From NCBI GenBank assembly GCA_027186245.1, contig CP114482.1, positions 18,557,209 to 18,621,208 on the forward strand: a stretch of 64,000 nucleotides of DNA, in the 5' to 3' direction. The stretch is from Coriaria nepalensis. Taxonomy: Eukaryota > Streptophyta > Magnoliopsida > Cucurbitales > Coriariaceae. Both the position numbers and the translations under genes were made by a program. Of this stretch, positions 53,627 to 64,000 are shown piece after piece (the stretch's first letter is position 1; the number at the start of each line of letters is the position of its first letter). The notes beneath the pieces were generated by a model. It made no database searches, was not told the DNA's origin, and saw only the letters and a program-made list of their open reading frames with translations.

Positions 53627-56600
53627 CATGAATCTCAAATGAAACAAATCACTACTTGCCATAAAATGATCATTAGCAAGTTATGTACGAAAGTCGGGTT
53701 TGAAGTGCGAAAATAGAATTCATTTTAATTGCTTTCAAATGAATTAGTGACTTTCAAAGAGAGATTGAGATGAGTACTCAAAAATTAAACAAATTCATAC
53801 TTGCCTTCAAAAAATCATAACCAAGCTATGCGCGAAAGTCATGTTTGAAATGCGAAAATAGTATTCGCTCCGATGGGTTCCAAATAATTTATTTTCTTAA
53901 AAACTCATTGCCATGAATATAACATAAAACAAATGCATACTTGTCTTAAAAATATCATTAACAAGTGATTCACAAAAGTAGTGTTTGAAGTGCAAAAATA
54001 GAATTCGTCCAATTGCTTTCAAATGAATTAGTGACTTGAATAGATTAATTGACATGAATCTCAAATGAAACAAATGACTACTTGCCCTAAAATGATCATT
54101 AGCAAGTTATGTACGAAAGTCGGGTTTGAAGTGCGAAAATAGAATTCATTTTAATTGCTTTCAAATGAATTAGTGACTTTCAAAGAGAGATTGAGATGAG
54201 TACTCAAAGATTAAACAAATTCATACTTGCCTTCAAAAAATCATAACCAAGCTATGCGCGAAAGTCATGTTTGAAATGCGAAAATAGTATTCGCTCCAAT
54301 GGGTTCCAAATAATTTATATTCTTGAAAAAACTCATTGCCATGAATATAACATAAAACAAATGCATACTTTTCTTAAAAAGATCATTAACAAGTGATTCA
54401 CAAAAGTAGTGTTTGAAGTGGAAAAATAGAATTTGTTCGAATTGCTTTCAAATGAATTAGTGAGGTGAAAAGACTTATTGACATGAATCTCAAATGAAAC
54501 AAATGGCTACTTGCCCTAAAAAGATCAATGGCAAGTTATGTACGAAAGTCGGGTTTGAAGTGCGAAAATAGAATTCATTTTCATTGCTTTCAAATGAAAT
54601 AGTGACTTTCAAAGAGACATTGAGATGATGACTCTAAGATTAAACAAATTCATACTTGCTTTCAAAAAATCATAACCAAGTTATGCGCGAAAGTCATGTT
54701 TGAAATGCGAAAATAGTATTCGCTCCAATGGGTTCCAAATAATTTATTTTCTTGAAAAAACTCATTGCCATGAATATAACATAAAACAAATGCATACTTG
54801 TCTTAAAAAGATCATTAACAAGTGATTCACAAAAGTAGTGTTTGAAGTGGAAAAATAGAATTTGTTCGAATTGCTTTCAAATGAATTAGTGAGTTGAAAA
54901 AACTGATTGACATGAATCTCTAATGAAACAAATGACTACTTGCCCTAAAAAGATCATTAGCAAGTTATGTACAAAAGTCGGGTTCGAAAAGCGAAAATAG
55001 AATTCATTTTAATTGCTTTCAAATGAATTAGTGACTTTTAAAGAGACATTGAGATGATGACTCTAAGAATAAACAAATTCATACTAGCCTTCATAAAATC
55101 ATAACCAAGCTATGCGCAAAAGTCATGTTTGAAATGCGAAAATAGTATTCGCCCCAATGGGTTCCAAATAATTTATTTTCTTGAAAAAACTCATTGCCAT
55201 GAATATAACATAAAACAAATGCATACTTGTCTTAGAAAGATCAGTAACAAGTGATTCACAAAAGTAGTGTTTGAAGTGGAAAAATAGAATTTGTTCGAAT
55301 TGCTTTCAAATGAATTAGTGAGTTGAAAAGACTCTTTGACATGAATCTCAATTGAAACAAATGACTACTTGCCCTAATATGATCATTAGCAAGTTATGTA
55401 CGAAAGTCAGGTTCGAAGTGCGAAATTAGAATTCATTTTAATTGCTTTCAAATGAATTAGTGACTTAGAAAGAGACATTGAGATGATGACTCTAAGATTA
55501 AACAAATTCGTACTTGCCTTCAAAAAATCATAACCAAGCTATGCGCGAAAGTCATGTTTGAAATGCAAAAATAGTGTTCGCTCCAATGGGTTCCAAATAA
55601 TTTATTTTCTTGAAAAAACTCATTGCCATGAATATAACATAAAACAAATGCATACTTGTCTTAAAAAGATCATTAACAAGTGATTCACAAAAGTAGTGTT
55701 TGAAGTGCAAAAATAGAATTCGTCTAATTGCTTTGAAATGAATTAGTGACTTGAAAAGACTAATTGACATGAATCTCAAATGAAAAAAATGACTACTTGC
55801 CCTAAAATGATCATTAGCAAGTAATGTACGAAAGTCGGATTTGAAGTGCGAAAATAGAATTCATTTTAATTGCTTTCAAATGAATTAGTGACTTTCAAAG
55901 AGACATTGAGATGAGTACTCAAAGATTAAACAAATTCATACTTGCCTTCAAAAAATCATAACCAAGCTATGCGCGAAAGTCATGTTTGAAATGCGAAAAT
56001 AGTATTCGCTCCAATGGGTTCCAAATAATTTATATTCTTGAAAAAACTCATTGCCATGAATATAACATAAAACAAATGCATACTTTTCTTAAAAAGATCA
56101 TTAACAAGTGATTCACAAAAGTAGTGTTTGAAGTGGAAAAATAGAATTTGTTCGAATTGCTTTCAAATGAATTAGTGAGGTGAAAAGACTTATTGACATG
56201 AATCTCAAATGAAACAAATGGCTACTTGCCCTAAAAAGATCAATGGCAAGTTATGTACGAAAGTCGGGTTTGAAGTGCGAAAATAGAATTCATTTTCATT
56301 GCTTTCAAATGAAATAGTGACTTTCAAAGAGACATTGAGATGATGACTCTAAGATTAAACAAATTCATACTTGCTTTCAAAAAATCATAACCAAGTTATG
56401 CGCGAAAGTCATGTTTGAAATGCGAAAATAGTATTCGCTCCAATGGGTTCCAAATAATTTATTTTCTTGAAAAAACTCATTGCCATGAATATAACATAAA
56501 ACAAATGCATACTTGTCTTAAAAAGATCATTAACAAGTGATTCACAAAAGTAGTGTTTGAAGTGGAAAAATAGAATTTGTTCGAATTGCTTTCAAATGAA

Positions 56601-59197
56601 TTAGTGAGTTGAAAAAACTGATTGACATGAATCTCTAATGAAACAAATGACTACTTGCCCTAAAAAGATCATTAGCAAGTTATGTACGAAAGTCGGGTTC
56701 GAAATGCGAAAATAGAATTCATTTTAATTGCTTTCAAATGAATTAGTGACTTTTAAAGAGACATTGAGATGATGACTCTAAGAATAAACAAATTCATACT
56801 AGCCTTCATAAAATCATAACCAAGCTATGCGCAAAAGTCATGTTTGAAATGCGAAAATACTATTCGCCCCAATGGGTTCCAAATAATTTATTTTCTTGAA
56901 AAAACTCATTGCCATGAATATAACATAAAACAAATGCATACTTGTCTTAGAAAGATCAGTAACAAGTGATTCACAAAAGTAGTGTTTGAAGTGGAAAAAT
57001 AGAATTTGTTCGAATTGCTTTCAAATGAATTAGTGAGTTGAAAAGACTCTTTGACATGAATCTCAATTGAAACAAATGACTACTTGCCCTAATATGATCA
57101 TTAGCAAGTTATGTACGAAAGTCAGGTTCGAAGTGCGAAATTAGAATTCATTTTAATTGCTTTCAAATGAATTAGTGACTTAGAAAGAGACATTGAGATG
57201 ATGACTCTAAGATTAAACAAATTCGTACTTGCCTTCAAAAAATCATAACCAAACTATGCGCGAAAGTCATGTTTGAAATGCAAAAATAGTGTTCGCTCCA
57301 ATGGGTTCCAAATAATTTATTTTCTTGAAAAAACTCATTGCCATGAATATAACATAAAACAAATGCATACTTGTCTTAAAAAGATCATTAACAAGTGATT
57401 CACAAAAGTAGTGTTTGAAGTGCAAAAATAGAATTCGTCTAATTGCTTTGAAATGAATTAGTGACTTGAAAAGACTAATTGACATGAATCTCAAATGAAA
57501 AAAATGACTACTTGCCCTAAAATGATCATTAGCAAGTAATGTACGAAAGTCGGATTTGAAGTGCGAAAATAGAATTCATTTTAATTGCTTTCAAATGAAT
57601 TAGTGACTTTCAAAGAGACATTGAGATGAGTACTCAAAGATTAAACAAATTCATACTTGCCTTCAAAAAATCATAACCAAGCTATGCGCGAAAGTCATGT
57701 TTGAAATGCGAAAATGGTATTCGCTCCAATGGGTTCAAAATAATTTATTTTCTTGAAGAAACTCATTGCGATGAATATAACATAAAACAAATGCATACTT
57801 GTCTCAAAAAGATCATTAACCAGTGATTCACAGAAGTAGTGTTTTTGTGGAAAAATAGAATTTTTTCGAATTGCTTTCGAATGAATTAGTGAGTTGAAAA
57901 GACTCATTGACATGAATCTCAGATGACACAAATGACTACTTGCCCTAAGATGCTCATTAGCAAGTTCTGTACAAAAGTCCGGTTCGAAGTGCGAAATTTG
58001 AATTCATTTTAATTGCTTTCAAATGAATTAATGACTTTCGAAGAGACATTGAGATGATGACTCTAAGAATAAACAAATTCATACTTGCCTTCATAAAATC
58101 ATAACCAAGCTATGCGCGAAAGTCATGTTTGAAATGCGAAAATAGTATTCGCTCCAATGGGCTCCAAATAATTTATTTTCTTGAAAAAACTCATTGCCAT
58201 GAATATAACATAAAACAAATGCATACTTGTCTTAAAAAGATCATTAACAAGTGATGCACAAAAGTAGTGTTTGAAGTGGAAAAATAGAATTTGTTCGAAT
58301 TGCTTTCAAATGAATTAGTGAGTTGAAAAATCTCATTGACATGAATCTCAAATGAAACAAATGACTACTTGCCCTAAAATGATCATTAGCAAGTTATGTA
58401 CGAAAGTCGGGTTCGAAGTGCGAAAATAGAATTCATTTTAATTGCTTTCAAATGAATTAGTGACTTTCAAAGAGACATTGAGATGATGACTCTAAGATTA
58501 AACAAATTCATACTTGCCTTCAAAAAATCATAACCAAGCTATGCGCGAAAGTCATGTTTGAAATGCGAAAATAGTGTTCGCTCCAATGGGTTCCAAATAA
58601 TTTATTTTCTTGAAAAAACTCATTGCCATGAATATAACATAAAACAAATGCATACATGTCTTAAAAAGATCATTAACAAGTGATTCACAAAAGTAGTGTT
58701 TGAAGTTGAAAAATAGAATTTGTTCGAATTGCTTTCAAATGAATTAGTGAGTTGAAAAGACTCTTTGACATGAATCTCAAATGAAACAAATGACTACTTG
58801 CCCTAAAATGATCATTAGCTAGTTATGTACGAAAGTCGGGTTCGAACTGCGAAAATAGAATTCATTTTAATTGCTCTCAAATGAATTAGTGACGTTCAAA
58901 GAGACATTGAGATGATGACTCTAAGATTAAACAAATTCATACTTACCTTCAAAAAATCATAACCAAGCTATGCGCGAAAGTCATGTTTGAAATGCGAAAA
59001 TAGTATTCGCTCCAACGGGTTCGAAATAATTTAGTTTCTTGAAAAAACTCATTGCCATGAATATAACATAAAACAAATGCATACTTGTCTTAAAAAGATC
59101 ATTAACAAGTGATTCACAAAAGTAGTGTTTGAAGTGGAAAAATAGAATTCGTTCGAATTGCTTTCAAATGAATTAGTGAGTTGAAAAAACTCATTGA
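53627..59197 (-). repeat. 5,571-bp tandem duplication, copy 2
   Basis: All markers of copy 1 recur at +5,571, for example gtgtttttgtgg at about 57,839 and gatcattagctag near 58,813. I find essentially one difference, close to the joint (gccctaaaatg at 48,086 against gccataaaatg at 53,657), so the copies are far closer than the 6,863-bp pair. This is either the most recent large event in the window or an assembly duplication. The next C' after the joint (59,230) again carries gatcattagctag. Confidence 0.92.
54186..57615 (-). repeat. 1,715-bp tandem duplication nested in 5,571-bp copy 2
   Basis: Same nested pair at +5,571: about 54,186-55,900 and 55,901-57,615. Each inner copy keeps the same private variants as its partner in copy 1 (for example accaaactatg at 51,682 and 57,253, accaagctatg at 49,967 and 55,538). 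The 1,715-bp event therefore came before the 5,571-bp event. Confidence 0.87.
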
Positions 59198-61779
59198 CAT
59201 GAATCTCAAATGAAACAAATGACTACTTGCCCTAAAATGATCATTAGCTAGTTATGTACGAAAGTCGGGTTCGAAGTGCGAAAATAGAATTCATTTTAAT
59301 TGCTCTCAAATGAATTAGTGACGTTCAAAGAGACATTGAGATGAGTACTCTAAGATTAAAGAAATTCATACTTGCCTTCAAAAAATCATAACCAAGCTAT
59401 GCGCGAAAGTCATGTTTGAAATGCAAAAATAGTATTCGCTCCAATGGGTTCCAAATAATTTATTTTCTTGAGAAAACTCATTGCCATGAATATAACGTAA
59501 AACAAATGCATACTTTTCTTTAAAAGATCATTAACAAGTGATTCACAAAAGTAGTGTTTGAGGGGGAAAAATTTAATTTGTTCGAATTGCTTTCAAATGA
59601 ATTAGTGAGTTGAAAAAACTCATTGACATGAATCTCAAATGAAACAAATGGCTACTTGCCCTAAAAAGATCATTAGCAAGTAATGTACGAAAGTCGGGTT
59701 TGAAGCGCGAAATTAGAATTCATTTTAATTGTTTTCAAATGAATTAGTGACTTTCAAAGAGACATTGAGATGATGACTCTAAGAATAAACAAATTCATAC
59801 TGGCCTTCATAAAATCATAACCAAGCTATGTGCCAAAGTCATGTTTGAAATGCGAAAACAGTATTCGCCCCAATGGGTTCTAAATAATTTATTTTCTTGA
59901 AAAAACTCATTGCCACGGATATAACATAAAACAAATGCATACTTTTCTTAAAAAGATCATTAACAAGTGATTCACAAAAAAAGTGTTTGAAGTGGAAAAA
60001 TAGAATTTGTTCGAATTGCTTTCAAATGAATTAGTGAGTTGAAAAGACTCTTTGACATGAATCTCAAATGAAACAAATGACTACTTGCCCTAATATGATC
60101 ATTAGCAAGTTATGTACGAAAGTCAGGTTCGAAGTGCGAAATTAGAATTCATTTTAATTGCTTTCAAATGAATTAGTGACTTTGAAAGAGACGTCGAGAT
60201 GATGACTCTAAGATTAAGCAAATTCATACTTGCCTTCAAAAAATCATAACCAAGCTATGCGCGAAAGTTATGTTTGAAATGTGAAAATAGTGTTGGCTCC
60301 AATGGGTTCCAAATAATTTATTTTCTTGAAAAAACTCATTGCGATGAATACAACATAAAACAAATGCATACTTGTCTTAAAAAGATCATTAACAAGTGAT
60401 TCACAAAAGTAGTGTTTGAAGTGGAAAAATAGAATTTGTTCGAATTGCTTTCAAAAGAATTAGTGAGTTGAAAAAACTCATTGATATGAATCTCAAATGA
60501 AACAAATCACTACTTGCCCTAAAATGATCATTAGCTAGTTATGTACGAAAGTCGGGTTCGAAGCGCGAAAATAGAATTCATTTTAATTGCTCTCAAATGA
60601 ATTAGTGACTTTCAAAGAGACATTGAGATGATGACTCTAAAAATAAACAAATTCATACTTGACTTCATAAAATCTTAACAAAGCTATGCGCGAAAGTCAT
60701 GTTTGAAATGCGAAAATAGTATTCGCTCCAATGGGTTCGAAATAATTTATTTTCTTGAAAAAACTCATTGCCATGGATATAACATAAAACAAATGCATAC
60801 TTGTCTTAAAAATATCATTAACAAGTCATTCACAAAAGTAGTGTTTGAAGTGCAAAAATAGAATTTGTTCGAATTGCTTTCAAATGAATTAGTGAGTTGA
60901 AAAGACTAATTGAAATGAATCTCAAATGAAACAAATGACTACTTGCCCTAAAATGATCATTAGCAAGTTATGTACGAAAGTCGGATTTAAAGTGCGAAAA
61001 TAGAATTCATTTTAATTGCTTTCAAATGAATTAGTGACTTTCAAACAGACATTGACATGAGTACTCTAAGATTAAACAAATTCATAATTGCCTTCATAAA
61101 ATCATGACCAAGCTATGTGCAAAAGTCATGTTTGAAATGCGAAAATAGTATTCGCTCCAATGGGTTCCAAATAATTTATTTTCTTGAAAAAACTCATTGC
61201 AATGAATATAACATAAAACAAATGCATACTTGTCTTAAAAAGATCATTAACAAGTGATTCACAAAAGTAGTGTTTGTAGTCGAAAAATAGAATTTGTTCG
61301 AATTGCTTTCAAATGAATTAGTGAGTTGAAAAGACTCTTTGACATGAATCTCAAATGAAACAAATGACTACTTGCCCTAAAATGATCATTAGCAAGTTAT
61401 GTACGAAAGTCAGGTTCGAAGTGCGAAATTAGAATTCATTTTAATTGCTTTCAAATGAATTAGTGACTTTGAAAGAGACATCGAGATGATGACTCTAAGA
61501 TTAAACAAATTCATACTTGCCTTCAAAAAATCATAACCAAGCTATGCGCGAAAGTCATGTTTGAAATGCGAAAATAGTATTCGCTCCAATGGGTTTCAAA
61601 TAATTTATTTTCTTGAAAAAACTCATTGCGATGAATATAACATAAAACAAATGCATACTTGTCTTAAAAAGATCATTAACAAGTGATTCACAAAAGTAGT
61701 GTTTGAAGTGGAAAAATAGAATTTGTTCGAATTGCTTTCAAATGAATTAGTGAGTTGAAAAAACTCATTGATATGAATC
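59198..61779 (-). repeat. 429-bp trimers right of the 5,571-bp duplication
   Basis: Six trimers of the A1'/B1'/C' type, more varied than the preceding block. Odd units include gtttgagggggaaaaattt near 59,560, cacaaaaaaagtgtttg near 59,973 and agacgtcgagatg near 60,190. No other sequence seen. Confidence 0.85.
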
Positions 61780-64000
61780 TCAAATGAAACAAATGACTAC
61801 TTGCCCTAAAATGATCATTAGCAAGTTATGTACCAAAGTCCGGTTCGAAGTGCGAAATTAGAATTCATTTTAATTGCTTTCAAATGAATTAGTGACTTTC
61901 AAAGAGACATTGAGATGATGACTCTAAGAATAAACAAATTCATACTTACCTTCATAAAATCATAACCAAGCTATGCGCGAAAGTCATGTTTGAAATGCGA
62001 AAATAGTATTCGCTCCAATGGGTTCGAAATAATTTAATTTCTTGAAAAAACTCATTGCCATGAATATAACATAAAACAAATGCACACTTGTCTTAAAAAG
62101 ATCATTAACAAGTGATTCACAAAAGTAGTGTTTGAAGTGGAAAGATAGAATTTGTTCGAATTGCTTTCAGATGAATTAGTGGGTTGAAAAGACTCTTTGA
62201 CATGAATATCAAATGAAACAAATGACTACTTGCCCTAAAATGATCATTAGCAAGTTATGTACGAAAGTCGGGTTTGAAGTGCGAAAATAGAATTCATTTT
62301 AATTGCTTTCAAATGAATTAGTGACTTTCAAAGAGACATTGAGATGACGACTCTAAGATTAAACAAATTTATATTTGCCTTCAATAAATCATATCCAAGC
62401 TCTGCTCGAAAGTCAAGTTTAAAATGCGAAAATAGTATTCGCTCCAATGGGTTTTAAATAATTTATTTTCTTGAAAAAACTCATTGCCATGAATATAACA
62501 TAAAACGAATGCATATTTGTCTTAAAAAGATCATTAACAAGTGATTCACAAAAATAGCGTTTGAGGTGGAAAAGTAGAATTTGTTCGAATTGCTTTCAAA
62601 TGAATTAGTGAGTTGAAAAAACTCATTGATATGAATCTCAAATGAAACAAATGACTACTTGCCCTAAAATGATCATTAGCAAGTTATGTACCAAAGTCCG
62701 GTTCGAAGTGCGAAATTAGAATTCATTTTCATTGCTTTCAAATGAAATAGTGACTTTCAAAGAGACATTGAGATGATGACTCTAAGATTAAATAAATTCA
62801 TACTTGCTTTCAAAAAATCATAACCAAGTTATGCGCGAAAGTCATGTTTGAAATGCGAAAATAGTATTCGCTCCAATGGGTTCCAAATAATTTATTTTCT
62901 TGAAAAAACTCATTGCAATGAATATAACATAAAACAAATGCATACTTGTCTTAAAAAGATCATTAACAAGTGATTCACAAAAGTAGTGTTTGAAGTCGAA
63001 AAATAGAATTTGTTCGAATTGCTTTCAAATGAATTAGTGAGTTGAAAAGACTCTTTGACATGAATCTCAAATGAAACAAATGACTACTTGCCCTAAAATG
63101 ATCATTAGCTAGTTACGTACGAAAGTCGGGTTCGAAGTGCGAAAATAGAATTCATTTTAATTGCTCTCAAATGAATTAGTGACTTTCAAAGAGACATTGA
63201 GATGACGACTCTAAGATTAAACAAATTTATATTTGCCTTCAAAAAATCAGAACCAAGCTATGCCCGAAAGTCAAGTTTAAAATGCGAAAATAGTATTCGC
63301 TCCAATGGGTTTTAAATAATTTATTTTCTTGAAAAAACTCATTGCCATGAATATAACATAAAACGAATGCATATTTGTCTTAAAAAGATCATTAACAAGT
63401 GATTCACAAAAGTAGTGTTTGAGGTGGAAAAATAGAATTTGTTCGAATTGCTTTCAAATGAATTAGTGAGTTGAAAAAACTCATTAATATGAATCTCAAA
63501 TGAAACAAATGACTACTTGCCCTAAAATGATCATTAGCAAGTTATGTACCAAAGTCCGGTTCGAAGTGCGAAATTAGAATTCATTTTAATTGCTTTCAAA
63601 TGAATTAGTGACTTTCAAAGAGACATTGAGATGATGACTCTAAGAATAAACAAATTCATACTTGCCTTCATAAAATCATAACCAAGCTATGCGCGAAAGT
63701 CATGTTCGAAATGCGAAAATAGTATTCGCTCCAATGGGTTCCAAATAATTTATTTTCTTGAAAAAACTCATTGCCATGAATATAACATAAAACAAATGCA
63801 TACTTGTCTTAAAAAGATCAATAACAAGTGATTCACAGAAGTAGTGTTTGAAGTGAAAAAATAGAATTCGTTCCAATTGCTTTCAATTGAATTAGTGACA
63901 TGAAAAGACTCGTTGACATGAATCTCAAATGAAACAAATGACTACTTGCCCTAAAATGATCATTAGCAAATTATGTACGAAAGTCGGGTATGAAGTGCGA
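61780..64000 (-). repeat. 858-bp-spaced higher-order repeat at the right edge
   Basis: The C' variant taccaaagtccggttcg occurs at 61,831, 62,689 and 63,547, exactly 858 bp apart, alternating with C' monomers reading gtacgaaagtcggg. The B' variant gatgacgactctaag with atttatatttgcc occurs at about 62,344 and 63,202, also 858 bp apart. Some monomers inside the second unit look borrowed from other blocks (cattttcattgctttc near 62,727), so the unit is mosaic. The window ends within a C'. Confidence 0.75.

Larger units (their letters stand above)
1..64000. repeat. Continuous satellite array, ~143-bp monomer family
   Basis: Every part of the window aligns by eye to one AT-rich monomer of 142-145 bp. 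Shared landmarks in each monomer are a start like gcacttcaaac, a cttgctaatgat core, an aagtatgcatttg segment, a catgtcaatgagtc segment and an attcatttgaaag segment before the next start. Three monomer types (A, B, C) alternate to give a 429-bp period. Monomer length is close to the DNA wrapped by a nucleosome core, as in many centromeric satellites; that comparison is general knowledge, and the centromeric role is inference. No unique sequence, gene, RNA gene or transposon interrupts the array. Neither array end is in the window. Confidence 0.97.
17067..64000 (-). repeat. Right arm of satellite array, inverted orientation
   Basis: The + strand shows C'-B'-A' order, the reverse of the left arm. 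Typical + strand landmarks are gtacgaaagtcgggttcg (C'), ataaccaagctatgcgcg (B') and gattcacaaaagtagtg (A'). Units here are more alike than in the left arm and are organised into blocks with periods of 719, 861, 1,146, 6,863, 1,715, 5,571 and 858 bp. The arm continues past the window end. Confidence 0.95.

Noticed and set aside
25359..57931. Recurrent - strand open frames of 60-79 codons, several identical (27,255, 34,118 and 40,981; 49,981, 51,696, 55,552 and 57,267)
   Set aside because: They are the same satellite frame on the other strand after the inversion. Identity between copies follows from the 6,863-, 5,571- and 1,715-bp duplications and does not show selection on a protein.
1..64000. 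CRISPR array
   Set aside because: The repeats are directly abutting ~143-bp monomers with no short direct repeat and unique spacer pattern, and no cas-like gene is present.

Overview
The whole 64 kb window is satellite DNA. I find no gene, RNA gene, CRISPR array or recognisable transposon. It is one AT-rich family of tandem monomers of about 143 bp, present from the first base to the last, so both ends of the array lie outside the window. This is the architecture of a eukaryotic centromeric, pericentromeric or other heterochromatic satellite block. A flowering plant is plausible from the size and style of the array, but nothing in the sequence fixes the lineage and I do not recognise the monomer as a named satellite.

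The basic unit is a 429-bp trimer of three related monomers. A is 142 bp and starts near gcacttcaaacactac. B is 145 bp and starts near gcatttcaaacacgac. C is 142 bp and starts near gcacttcgaacccgac. From 1 to about 16,766 the array reads A-B-C on the + strand. At 16,766/16,767 it flips, and from there to 64,000 the same family lies on the - strand, so the + strand shows C'-B'-A'. About 280 bp of strongly diverged monomers (D1 and D2) sit exactly at the flip.

The left arm (1-16,766) is the more heterogeneous. It contains 429-bp trimers, an 858-bp two-trimer higher-order repeat (1,445-4,018), a dispersed near-identical 1.04-kb duplication, and three hybrid monomers made by out-of-register deletion. 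The right arm contains successive homogenised blocks. These are a 719-bp five-monomer repeat with 861-bp and 1,146-bp derivatives (about 17-27.8 kb), a 6,863-bp (about 48-monomer) tandem duplication (about 26.9-41.3 kb), simple trimers (41.3-48 kb), a 5,571-bp (about 39-monomer) tandem duplication with a 1,715-bp duplication nested in each copy (48.06-59.2 kb), and trimers with another 858-bp periodicity up to the end.

Short reading frames of 60-90 codons recur at the repeat period on the + strand of the left arm and the - strand of the right arm. They are by-products of a repeat whose 429-bp period is divisible by three. The two I checked base by base begin at TTG rather than ATG. I call none of them genes. 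The interest of the window is the record of how the array evolved: an inversion point with relic monomers, and nested duplications whose order of events can be read.
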